Shown here one piece after another: positions 12,795 to 26,700 of a DNA stretch of 64,000 nt. The notes beneath the pieces are model-generated. The model ran no database searches, was not told the DNA's origin, and worked only from the letters and a program-made list of their open reading frames with translations. A program made the translations under genes and the position numbers. The stretch comes from Streptomyces nodosus (lineage in GTDB: Bacteria > Actinomycetota > Actinomycetes > Streptomycetales > Streptomycetaceae), in assembly GCF_008704995.1 (NCBI RefSeq), contig NZ_CP023747.1:620001-684000 (forward strand), read 5' to 3'. The first letter of the stretch is position 1. Each line of letters opens with the position of its first letter.

Positions 12795-14396
12795 TCACGG
12801 CTTGGGGTCCGCAGAGTTCACGGAGGCCTCCGCGGAGTCCAACGCGCGGATGATGCGGGCCAGGTCGGCCGGGGCCGCCGCGAGGCGAACGGTCGTGCCT
12901 GCGTCGTCGAGTTCGGCGATGTGCCAGCTTGCGGGGACGGTGTCGTCGTCGCCACCCCGGGCGCGCCGCACGCCCTTGACGATCAGCCGTTCCACCGGTA
13001 TGCGGTGCGCTCCGTACCGGCCCGGGCCGGGCGTCACCGCGAGGGTGCCACCACCCAGGGCGATGTGGGTGCCGAAGCCGTAAGGGTTGTAGTCGGTGTC
13101 CTCCAGGAAACGGGCGACCAGGAACACCTCCTCTTCCCCTTCCCCCGCCTTCTTGGTGGACGCTTCTTCCCCCGCTTTCCCGGCGGATGCTTCGGACGCT
13201 CCGATCGCTCCGATCGCTCCGATCGCTCCGGGCACAATGATCCGAGTGGCGTGCCAGGCCCAGCCGAACAGGCCCAGCGAGACCAGCGAGCCCGCGGCCG
13301 CCCATGTCATCGCCACGGGGGAGTCGAGCAGGGACAGGGGGTGGACGTAGCAGAGCGGCAGCAGCCACAGGGCCGTACCGACGAGCGCGCCCGCGAACGG
13401 AAGTTCCGACGGAAGGACCTCGTCGTCGGGCAGCCGGCGCCCGCGCAGGCGCAGCAGTACCCGGGCCGCAGGGTAGCCCGCGGCGAGGGTGAGCACGGCA
13501 GCGACGACCGCCACGTCCCCGGCGCCGGCGATGTGTTCCCGCCAAACATGGCCTTCTCCGGCGACCTTCATCACCTGACCGTGCCAGAAGGTCAGTTCGA
13601 CGTTGTCGCCGGACTGGAATTCCTCGGCGGCCTCGTACGAAACCCGGACTCGCTTCACCGGCCGGCCGTCCATGAAGTACAGCCAGCTCGGCTGCTTGGG
13701 CTGGTGGGCGTCGGTCCGCGCGATCACGGCCGGCAGGGTGGTGAGGCATTCGCCACGTTCCGTGACGGGACTCTCGGCGGTGCACGGGGTCGCCGACTTC
13801 CACTCCCGCATGTGCGACCCGGCGCTCGGCACGAATACCGCCGCCACGCCCGCGCTCACGAGCAGCAGCGCGCACGCGATCAGCGACCCGACCCAGCCGG
13901 CCCCGGCGGTGCCGGGAGAGACGACGGCGATATGGCTCGACTCCGGGGTTCCGTAGTGGCGGTGGAGCGCGCGGAGTCCCTCCAGCTTCGCGTCGAAGTC
14001 CGGATCGTGGGACTTCACGGACGTCGGGAGGGGCAGGTGCCGCCTGTGTCCGTCGCGCAGCACCAGGCCGACGCGACGGGACTTCCCTCCGTTTTTTATG
14101 TACTTCAGACGTACGCGCAGGTCGGCGACATCGCGCCACGGCACGCTCCGGCGGCGCAACAGTGTCCGGGAGTGCAGGCCGTACGCGTCGGCGCGCACCT
14201 GGGCGGTCACCGCGTGGAGAGCCGCGATCCCCACCAGGGCAAGGAGCAGGCCGACGCCCACCCCCACGTCCAGGAACCCGCCCCCGAACGCCGCACGCCC
14301 GGCGGCCAGGAGCGCCCCGGCCGCACCGAGTCCGACGAAGAACCACAGAGGGCGCTTGCTGGAGGGACGGCAGACCACTTCACCGGCATCGTTCAC
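12795..14396 (-). CDS. Multi-pass membrane protein with N-terminal PH-like region, unknown function
   Basis: A 533-aa protein I cannot assign to a pathway. Two N-terminal membrane segments (about residues 17-36 and 41-64) are followed by a soluble stretch (about 65-150; RADAYGLHSRTLLRRRSVPW) that resembles bacterial PH-like membrane proteins. A third segment lies near residues 168-190, an extracytoplasmic region with two Cys (PCTAESPVTERGEC) follows, then about three more segments (270-385). The C-terminal tail begins with GAIGAIGAIGASEAS and an acidic stretch. The start is a GTG at 14394-14396 with GGAAGGA 7 nt upstream. Rare ATA and AAA codons occur near 14090-14105 (YIKNGG), unlike the PKS genes. 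It probably does not take part in polyene synthesis. Confidence 0.8.
   Translation of the reverse strand: MNDAGEVVCRPSSKRPLWFFVGLGAAGALLAAGRAAFGGGFLDVGVGVGLLLALVGIAALHAVTAQVRADAYGLHSRTLLRRRSVPWRDVADLRVRLKYIKNGGKSRRVGLVLRDGHRRHLPLPTSVKSHDPDFDAKLEGLRALHRHYGTPESSHIAVVSPGTAGAGWVGSLIACALLLVSAGVAAVFVPSAGSHMREWKSATPCTAESPVTERGECLTTLPAVIARTDAHQPKQPSWLYFMDGRPVKRVRVSYEAAEEFQSGDNVELTFWHGQVMKVAGEGHVWREHIAGAGDVAVVAAVLTLAAGYPAARVLLRLRGRRLPDDEVLPSELPFAGALVGTALWLLPLCYVHPLSLLDSPVAMTWAAAGSLVSLGLFGWAWHATRIIVPGAIGAIGAIGASEASAGKAGEEASTKKAGEGEEEVFLVARFLEDTDYNPYGFGTHIALGGGTLAVTPGPGRYGAHRIPVERLIVKGVRRARGGDDDTVPASWHIAELDDAGTTVRLAAAPADLARIIRALDSAEASVNSADPKP
13201..13227. repeat. 9-bp tandem repeat coding for Gly-Ala-Ile
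   Basis: Three perfect copies of CCGATCGCT, plus a partial copy on the left, lie in frame in the membrane-protein gene and encode GAIGAIGAI. Because the unit is a multiple of three, slippage would change length without a frameshift. Confidence 0.85.
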
Positions 14397-14618
14397 GCAC
14401 GGAATCCTTCCATCGGCCGGGCCGCACGCGCTTGTGCGGTGTTCGGCAGCGTCCGGCGAGCGACGCTGCCGGGTTGCGGAAGGGCGAAGCTCCGTTCGTC
14501 GCGTGTCACGGCAGGAGCCAGGCGCCCGCTCCTGACGCTGTCCTCCGGGCCTGCCGCGTCACCAACCTGCCGCGACAGCGCACCCAGATCCTGTTGCGAA
14601 AGGCGATCTGGCCCACTT

Positions 14619-14645
14619 TTGAACGTCTTGGCGCGCACATAAGGT
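14619..14645 (+). promoter_or_regulatory. Possible promoter for the class IV aminotransferase gene
   Basis: TTGAAC (14619-14624) and TAAGGT (14640-14645) resemble -35 and -10 boxes with a short 15-bp spacer. The ATG at 14655 is only 9 nt after the -10 box, so the transcript could be leaderless or nearly so. The surrounding 14397-14654 gap is otherwise featureless apart from the start signals of the divergent membrane-protein gene. Confidence 0.35.
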
Positions 14646-14654
14646 GGTCGGGAC

Positions 14655-15509
14655 ATGGCAGCCGGGCTGGGTGTGGGTGAGGGAGGGGTTGGCATCGACC
14701 GGGTGGAAGTCAACGGTGTCGAGGCGGACAGCGAGGACCTCAAGGTGCTCATGCGGGTCAGCTACGCGCATTTCACCTCGATGCAGGTGCGGGGCGGTGC
14801 GGTCCGGGGGCTGGATCTGCACCTGAGACGGTTGGACGAGAGCGCGCGCGGGTTGTTCGGCAGGGGCCTGGACGCCGAGCGGGTGCGGGGATGTGTGCGG
14901 CACGCCCTCGAAGGGGGCCCGGAGGCGGTATCGGTCCGGGTGACCGTCTTCTCCCGGAGGCTGGATGCCGTGCTGCGCGGCGAGGCCGTGGAGCCGGAGC
15001 TGGCGGTGGCGACGAGCGCCCCGGCTGAGGCGCAGAGCGAGCCGATGCGACTGCGGGCGGTGGAGTACGAACGGGACCTGCCTCATGTGAAACACGTGGG
15101 GACGTTCGGGCTCATTCATGGCCGACGGCAGGCGGTGCTCTCCGGGTACGACGACGTACTGTTCACCGATCGGTACGGCCGGATCAGCGAGGCGTCGGTC
15201 TGGAACATCGGCTTCTACGACGGGGAGCGAGTGATCTGGCCGGAGGCCGCGGTGCTGCCGGGCATCACGATGCAGCTGCTGCAGCGGGGGCTGGAGGCCA
15301 AGGGCATCCCCTCAGAGCGGCGTGAGGTCCGGCTCGATGACATCGTGGCCCGTGCGTCCGGCTCCCCGGTCCTCGCTGCCTTCCTGACGAACTCGATCTC
15401 GCCGGCCCTTCCGGTCGCGAGCATCGACGGGGCAGCACTGGCCGTCGAATCGGCGGTCACGGACCTGCTCGTGGACTGCTACGAGAGCAATCCCTGGGAA
15501 ACCGTCTAG
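14655..15509 (+). CDS. Class IV (fold type IV) PLP aminotransferase / PabC-like protein
   Basis: PLP enzyme of the branched-chain aminotransferase / aminodeoxychorismate lyase family, 284 aa. Visible features: MRVSYAHFTSMQVRGG near the N-terminus (the substrate-side strand seen in Streptomyces homologues), a Lys in PHVKHVGTFGLIHG as the likely Schiff-base residue, and ISEASVWNIGF with the conserved Glu. The exact substrate cannot be read. The ATG at 14655 has only a weak ribosome site; an in-frame GTG at 14703 would give a more typical 268 aa. A PabC role in making a p-aminobenzoate starter is unlikely here, because amphA is an acetate-type loading module. Convergent with the DinB-like gene. 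Confidence 0.8.
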   Translation: MAAGLGVGEGGVGIDRVEVNGVEADSEDLKVLMRVSYAHFTSMQVRGGAVRGLDLHLRRLDESARGLFGRGLDAERVRGCVRHALEGGPEAVSVRVTVFSRRLDAVLRGEAVEPELAVATSAPAEAQSEPMRLRAVEYERDLPHVKHVGTFGLIHGRRQAVLSGYDDVLFTDRYGRISEASVWNIGFYDGERVIWPEAAVLPGITMQLLQRGLEAKGIPSERREVRLDDIVARASGSPVLAAFLTNSISPALPVASIDGAALAVESAVTDLLVDCYESNPWETV

Positions 15510-15524
15510 GGGTGCTGGGGAAGG

Positions 15525-15560
15525 GCTGGTCACAGTCGCTTGTCGAGGACTGCGACCAGC
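15525..15560. terminator. Bidirectional hairpin between convergent genes
   Basis: GCTGGTCACAGTC (15525-15537) pairs with GACTGCGACCAGC (15548-15560) around a 10-nt loop. The single mismatch becomes a G-U pair on the minus-strand transcript. It sits between the stops at 15509 (plus) and 15617 (minus) and could end both genes. Confidence 0.65.
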
Positions 15561-15616
15561 ACGCTCGCAGTCCTGGCGCGCGGCGGGGCCGCCACGGGGC
15601 CGGTTGCGGCGCGGGC

Positions 15617-16126
15617 TCAGGCGCCCACGGTTCCGTCGATGCCCTCACGCAGAAGGTCCGCGTGCCCGTTGTGCCGGCCGTATTCCAGGAGGACGTGCAC
15701 CATCACCATCCGCAGCGACACCTCCTCGCGCCACCTCGGCTGATGGCCGACCCGGTCCAGGGACTCGCTCTCGCGCTCGATGCGGCGCGAGTCGGCCACC
15801 TCGGCCTCCCAGGCCGTGAACGCCTCCTGTCGGGTCGACCCGCTCGCGTCGTACGCGGCCTGGAAGTCGATCTTGTCGGACCAGACCATGGGCGCGTCGT
15901 TGTCCTCGAACACCCGGCGGAACCAGGCACGCTCCACCTCCGCCATGTGCCGCACCAGACCGAGCAGCGAGAGCGTGGACGGCGGCATCGACCGCTGCCG
16001 CAGCTCCTCGTCGGTGAGCCCTTCACACTTCATGGCGAGGGTCGCGCGATGGTAGTCGAGGAAGGCCCGCAGCATCTCGCGTTCGCTGCCGAAACTGGGC
16101 GGTCCTGTGCGGTTGTCGCTGGTCAT
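15617..16126 (-). CDS. DinB-like / DUF664 family protein
   Basis: A 169-aa protein resembling DinB-fold metal-binding proteins of actinomycetes (DUF664-like). Supporting stretches are LLGLVRHMAEVERAWFRRVF, typical of the first conserved His helix, and VHVLLEYGRHNGHADLLREG near the C-terminus, which supplies two further His. Together they give the three-His metal site expected of the fold. Some relatives are mycothiol-dependent transferases, but the substrate here is unknown. The start ATG at 16124-16126 has GAGGAG 8 nt upstream, and this start is well supported because upstream in-frame codons overlap the amphL terminator. No link to polyene synthesis is apparent. Confidence 0.82.
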   Translation of the reverse strand: MTSDNRTGPPSFGSEREMLRAFLDYHRATLAMKCEGLTDEELRQRSMPPSTLSLLGLVRHMAEVERAWFRRVFEDNDAPMVWSDKIDFQAAYDASGSTRQEAFTAWEAEVADSRRIERESESLDRVGHQPRWREEVSLRMVMVHVLLEYGRHNGHADLLREGIDGTVGA

Positions 16127-16192
16127 CGTCGGGGCTCCTCGTCCGTGGCTGCGTGCAGGGCCAGTATCGTCCCGCCGACCGCGGAAAAGGGT

Positions 16193-16224
16193 GCGGCCCC
16201 CACTCGTCGGGGAGTGGGGGCCGC
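16193..16224 (-). terminator. Strong terminator of the amphI-J-K-L operon
   Basis: A perfect 13-bp stem, GCGGCCCCCACTC (16193-16205) with GAGTGGGGGCCGC (16212-16224), and a 6-nt loop. On the minus strand the stem is followed by ACCCTTTTCC, a short T-run, so it reads as an intrinsic terminator for transcripts coming from amphL, whose stop is 22 bp upstream. Confidence 0.88.
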
Positions 16225-16245
16225 GGGTGCCGGACAGCGGGGAGG

Positions 16246-17436
16246 TCACCAGGTGACGGGCAGTTCGGTGAGGCCGCCGTTGAGCTGGCCGGAGGTCACC
16301 TGGAGCTCCTCCACCGAGCTGGCCAGCTTCAGACCGGGCAGCCGGGTGAACAGCTGCGTGTAGGCGGTCTTCAGCATCATCCGGGCCAGCGGGGCACCGA
16401 TGCAGTGCCACATGCCGTGCCCGAACGTCAGGTGCTCGTTGGGCGAGCGGCGGATGTCGAAGAGGTCCGCGTCGTCGAAGACCGCCTCGTCGAAGTTGAC
16501 CAGCGTGAAGTCGAGCAGCACCAGGTCGCCGGTGCGAATGGTGACGTCGGCGATCTCGATGTCGTCGGTGGCGTAGCGCGGCAGCGCGGCGCCCGAGCCG
16601 CCGGCCTTCGCGGCCCGCAGGATCTCCTCGACGCCGCTCCTCATCAGCTTCTCGTCGGCGAGTGCCTCCTTCAGCTGGTCCGGGTACTGCGTGAACAGCA
16701 CGACGCCCAGGTCGACATGGGTGGCAACGCTGTCGAGGCCGGCGAAGAGCAGGCTCGCGGCGATGGGGCCGATGCGCTCGTCCTCCGGGACCGTCTCGCA
16801 CAGCCGGGAGATCACGTCGTCGCCGGGTTCGGCCCGCTTGCGGCCGGCCAGGTCGGTCAGCAGCCCGAACAGCTTCGCCTGGCTCCTGGCGACGCTCTCC
16901 GCGTCGTTCAGCGTGGCCATCTCGCCCAGCACCGCGAGGAGTTGGCCCTGCTCCTGCAGCGGGATGCCGATCAGGGCGCACAGCACGGTCAGCGAGTACG
17001 GCAGCGAGAAGTTGCCCCGCAGATCGGCGGGTTGTTCCTGGGCGGCGAAGCCGTTCAGGATCTGCTCCGCGATCCCCTCCACCATGGGCATCATGTTGAG
17101 CACCCGGCGGGCGGAGAACTGCGGGGTGAGCAGGGTGCGCAGCTCGGCGTGCGCGGCGCGGGCCGCCTCCACGTCGTCCATGATGAGCAGGTCCATCAAG
17201 GGGCTCTTGACGTAGCGGGGCGCGTTGGCCGGGTCGGCGTGCGCACGGGCCAGGCGCTCGTCGTGCAGCAGCTGCTTCAGCTCGGCGTGCCGGGTCACCA
17301 GCCAGCCCTCGTCGCCGGCCGGGGTGCGGATCTTGGTGACGGGAGCACGCATCTGGAGCTCGCGCAGCAGCGGGCTGAGGCGGAGCACCGAAGGCGCGGC
17401 ATCCTCGAGAGAGGGCGGCGGTGTCGGGTTGACCAT
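16246..17436 (-). CDS. amphL: Cytochrome P450, C8 hydroxylase of the polyene macrolide
   Basis: P450 of 396 aa, the usual length of AmphL/NysL. Motifs: K-helix EEILR, heme loop [15 protein letters not shown] with the Cys ligand, and I-helix [12 protein letters not shown]. The usual I-helix acid-Thr pair is Asp-Ser here. AmphL hydroxylates C8 in amphotericin and NysL hydroxylates C10 in nystatin. Because the PKS leaves a hydroxyl at C9 and CH2 at C7, C8 is the predicted site. The ATG at 17434-17436 has AAGGAG about 10 nt upstream. It follows amphK after a 153-bp gap that holds a long hairpin, so its expression may be lower than that of the PKS genes or partly independent. Ferredoxin AmphM is the likely electron donor. 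Confidence 0.88.
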   Translation of the reverse strand: MVNPTPPPSLEDAAPSVLRLSPLLRELQMRAPVTKIRTPAGDEGWLVTRHAELKQLLHDERLARAHADPANAPRYVKSPLMDLLIMDDVEAARAAHAELRTLLTPQFSARRVLNMMPMVEGIAEQILNGFAAQEQPADLRGNFSLPYSLTVLCALIGIPLQEQGQLLAVLGEMATLNDAESVARSQAKLFGLLTDLAGRKRAEPGDDVISRLCETVPEDERIGPIAASLLFAGLDSVATHVDLGVVLFTQYPDQLKEALADEKLMRSGVEEILRAAKAGGSGAALPRYATDDIEIADVTIRTGDLVLLDFTLVNFDEAVFDDADLFDIRRSPNEHLTFGHGMWHCIGAPLARMMLKTAYTQLFTRLPGLKLASSVEELQVTSGQLNGGLTELPVTW

Positions 17437-17496
17437 GGGACTGCTACTCCTTGGGAGAGTGGTGAGGTGCGCGGTTACCCGGCTGCGGGGCCGCTG

Positions 17497-17539
17497 CGCG
17501 TCCGGGGCGACGCCGTGTGAGGGCGGCGCCCCGGACGCG
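17497..17539 (-). terminator. Long hairpin between amphK and amphL (attenuator or processing site)
   Basis: Perfect 13-bp arms, CGCGTCCGGGGCG (17497-17509) and CGCCCCGGACGCG (17527-17539), with an inner CGCC/GGCG pair. It begins 51 bp after the amphK stop and 61 bp before the amphL start. No T-run follows, so partial termination or transcript stabilisation is as likely as full termination. Confidence 0.65.
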
Positions 17540-17589
17540 GTGGGGCGGTGAGGACCCGGCCGGGGTGGCGTGCACCGGCCGGACCCGGC

Positions 17590-23694
<6,105 letters not shown>

Positions 23695-23746
23695 CGTCCG
23701 TTGAACCTTCCTCAGATGTTTCGCACGTAGTTGGGGTGGGCCCGGG

Positions 23747-26700
23747 TCAGGAATCCGACGACCGGCCGAGTTCGTTGTCGATGAAGGCGAAGATCTCCTC
23801 GGCGCTCGCCGCCTCGATCCGCTCCTCGACGGCCGGTCCGTTCCCGTCCGAGCCGGTGCCGTCCCAGGCGGCCAGCAGCCGCCGCAGCCGGCCCTCGACC
23901 CCGCGGCGGACGGCCTCGTCCACGCCGTCGGCGGACAGTTCCGCCTCCAGCCGGTCGAGCGCCGCCAGCGGGGATGCGGCGGTGCCGCTGCGGTCCTGGC
24001 CCGTCAGGGAGTCGGCCAGGTGCCGGGCGACGGCGGCGGGCGTCGGGTGGTCGAAGACCAGCGTGGACGGCAGCCGCACACCGGTGGCCGCGGAGAGCCG
24101 GGTGCGCAGTTCGACCGCCATCAGCGAGTCGAAGCCCAGCCGGCTGAAGTCCCGGTCGGCGGGGACCGCGTCGGCCCCGGAGTGACCGAGCACCCCGGCC
24201 GTCTCCTGGCGGACCAGGCCGACGAGGGTTTCGTGCCGCTGCTCGGCGCCGAGGCCGGCCAGTCGGCGGGTGAGCCCGTCGGCGCCGGCCGTGGCCGCCG
24301 CGCGACGCCGGGCGCGGACCAGGGAGCGCAGCACCGCGGGCACCTCGCCGGCGTCGGGGGCCGCGGCGGACCGGGAGACCCGGATCGCCACGGCCAGCGC
24401 CTCGTCGTGGCCGTTCGCCGCGTCGAACAGGGCGAGGCCCTGTCGTTCGGTGAGCGGCGGCATCCCGGAGCGTTCCATGCGCTCGAGGTCGGCGTCGCTG
24501 AGCGTGCCGGTCATGCCGGCGCCCTGGCCCCACGGTCCCCAGGCGAGCGACAGGGCGGGCAGGCCCTGGGCCGCACGGTGCGCGGCGAGCGCGTCGAGGA
24601 ACGTGTTGGCGGCAGCGTAGTTGCCCTGTCCGGGGCCGCCGGTGACGCCGGCCACGGAGGAGTACAGGACGAATCCGGCGAGCGGCAGGGCCCGGGTCGC
24701 CTGGTGCAGATGCCAGGCGGCGTCCGCCTTGGGCCGCAGCACGGTGTCGAGCTGTTCGGCGGTGAGGGTGCCGATCGTGGCGTCGTCGAGGACGCCCGCC
24801 GTGTGCACGACCGCGGTCAGCGGGTGCTCGGCCGGCAGCCCGGCGAGCAGCGCGTCGACGGCGGACCGGTCGGAGACGTCGCAGGCCCGTACGGTGACCT
24901 CGGCGCCGAGCGCGGAGAGTTCCTTGCTCAGGGCGGTGGCCCCGGGTGCGTCGGGTCCGCGGCGGCCGGCCAGCAGCAGGTGCTTGATGCCGTGGCCGGT
25001 GACCAGGTGGCGGGCGAGTACGGCGCCGAGGCCTCCGGTGCCGCCGGTGATCAGTACGGTGCCGTCGCGGTCCCAGGCACGGACCTGGTCGGCGGCCGGG
25101 GCGGGCGTGGCCTCGGTGCGGGTGAGGCGGGCGACGGTGAGCGCGCCGCCGCGGACGGCGGCCTGGGTCTCGCCCGCGTCGAACAGGGCGGGCAGCGAGG
25201 CCAGGACGGCGGCGTCGGTCGCCTCGGCCGCGTCGGCCGGGTCGAGGTCGAGGAGCAGGAAGCACCCCGGGTTCTCGGACTGGGCGGAGCGGACCAGGCC
25301 CCAGACGGCTGCGGCCGCCAGATCGGTCACGTCCTCCCGGCCGGCCGCGACGGCGCCACGGGTGACGATCGCGAGGCGGGAGTCCGCGGTGCGGGGGTCG
25401 GAGGTCCAGCGGCGCAGCAGGTCCAGCACCCTCGTGGTGGCGGCGCGGACCGCGGCGGGCAGGTCGTGCCCCGCGGTGGGGCCGCCCTCGACCGGCAGCA
25501 GCATCAGCGACGGCAGGGGTGCCCCGCTGTCCAGCAGTTCGGCGAGCGAGTCCGCGCGGGTGACGAGGACGTTGTCCACCGCGGCGAGCGCGGTGTCCAG
25601 GCCGGGCAGCGCGTCGCCGAGCACCGTCCAGGGGCCGCTGTCGCCGGAGCGCGGGGCCGGGGCGGGCGCGACCCAGTCCAGGGCGAGCAGCGCGGCGTCG
25701 TCCGTGGCGGGGGCGCCGGTGACGGGTGCGGCGACGGTGGCGCCCAGGGTGACCGAGGCCACCGAGAGCACCGGGCCGCCCTGTGGGTCGGTCGCCTCCA
25801 GCGCCCAGGTGTCGTCGCCGGTGGCGGTGAGCCGTACCCGCAGGAGGACGGGGTGCGCGGCGTGCAGGACGAGCCCGTCCCAGGCGACGGCGTCGAGGGT
25901 GTCGTCTCCGGATCCGCCCCCGTCTCCTTCGAGGAGGACGGCGGCGCGGACCGCGGTGTCCAGGAGCGCCGGGTGCAGGGCGAACGCCTGCTCGGCCGGG
26001 CTCTGTTCGGTGATCTCGACCTCGGCGAAGACGTCCCCGCCGCGCCGCCAGGCGGCGCGCAGCACGGACGGGCCGGTGGGTTCGGGCAGCTCGTCGACCG
26101 GGGTGGCGTCGGCGGGCGGCCATACGGTGTCGGGCGTGGCGGCGGCGGGCGCGTCGGTGAGCATGGCGGTGGCCCGCTCGACCCAGGGGGCGTCGTCGCC
26201 GTCGGCGCGGGTGTGCACGGTGAGGGTGCGCCGGCCGGTCTCGTCGGGGACGCCCACCAGTACCTGGAGGCGCTGGGGGCGGTTCCCGGTGAGCGCCAGG
26301 GGTGCGCCGACGGTGAGGTTCTCGACGGTGGTGCGGTCGCAGGCCTCGGCGGCGTGCAGCGCGAGTTCGGCGAGGACCGCGGTGGGCAGGATGGTGGTGC
26401 CGTTCTCCGTGCGGCCGGTGAGCCAGGGCTGTGCGGCGGCGGACAGGCGCCCGCTGAGCAGCGTCTCGTCCGAGCCGGCGACCGATGTGGCGGCGGTGAG
26501 CAGCGGGTGCCCTCCGGCGTCCAGGCCCAGTCCGCCCGCGTCGCCGGGAGCGGCGGTGGTGTCGGGCCAGAAGCGGGTGCCCTGGAAGGCGTAGGTGGGC
26601 AGTTCGACGGTGCGGGCGCCGGTGCCGGCGAAGTGGGCGCTCCAGTCGGTGTCCAGGCCCGCGGTGTGCAGCCGGGCCAGGGCGGTGAGGACGGACACGG

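Noticed and set aside
12478..13083. Open frame starting just after amphM
   Set aside because: It runs through the terminator hairpin, has no ribosome site and overlaps the membrane-protein gene on the other strand.
12585..14642. Plus-strand open frame opposite the membrane-protein gene
   Set aside because: The minus-strand frame has membrane segments, a good start with ribosome site, and a plausible stop. The plus frame shows only Arg/Gly/Pro-rich shadow sequence.
14655..15509. PabC-like enzyme as evidence for a p-aminobenzoate starter (candicidin type)
   Set aside because: The loading module is KS(Ser)-AT-DH-ACP with a malonyl AT and no CoA-ligase domain, and no pabAB gene is in the window.
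17437..17460. PAS-LuxR half-site upstream of amphL (CTTGGGAGAG)
   Set aside because: Position 3 conflicts with the consensus, the second half is absent, and it overlaps the amphL ribosome site.
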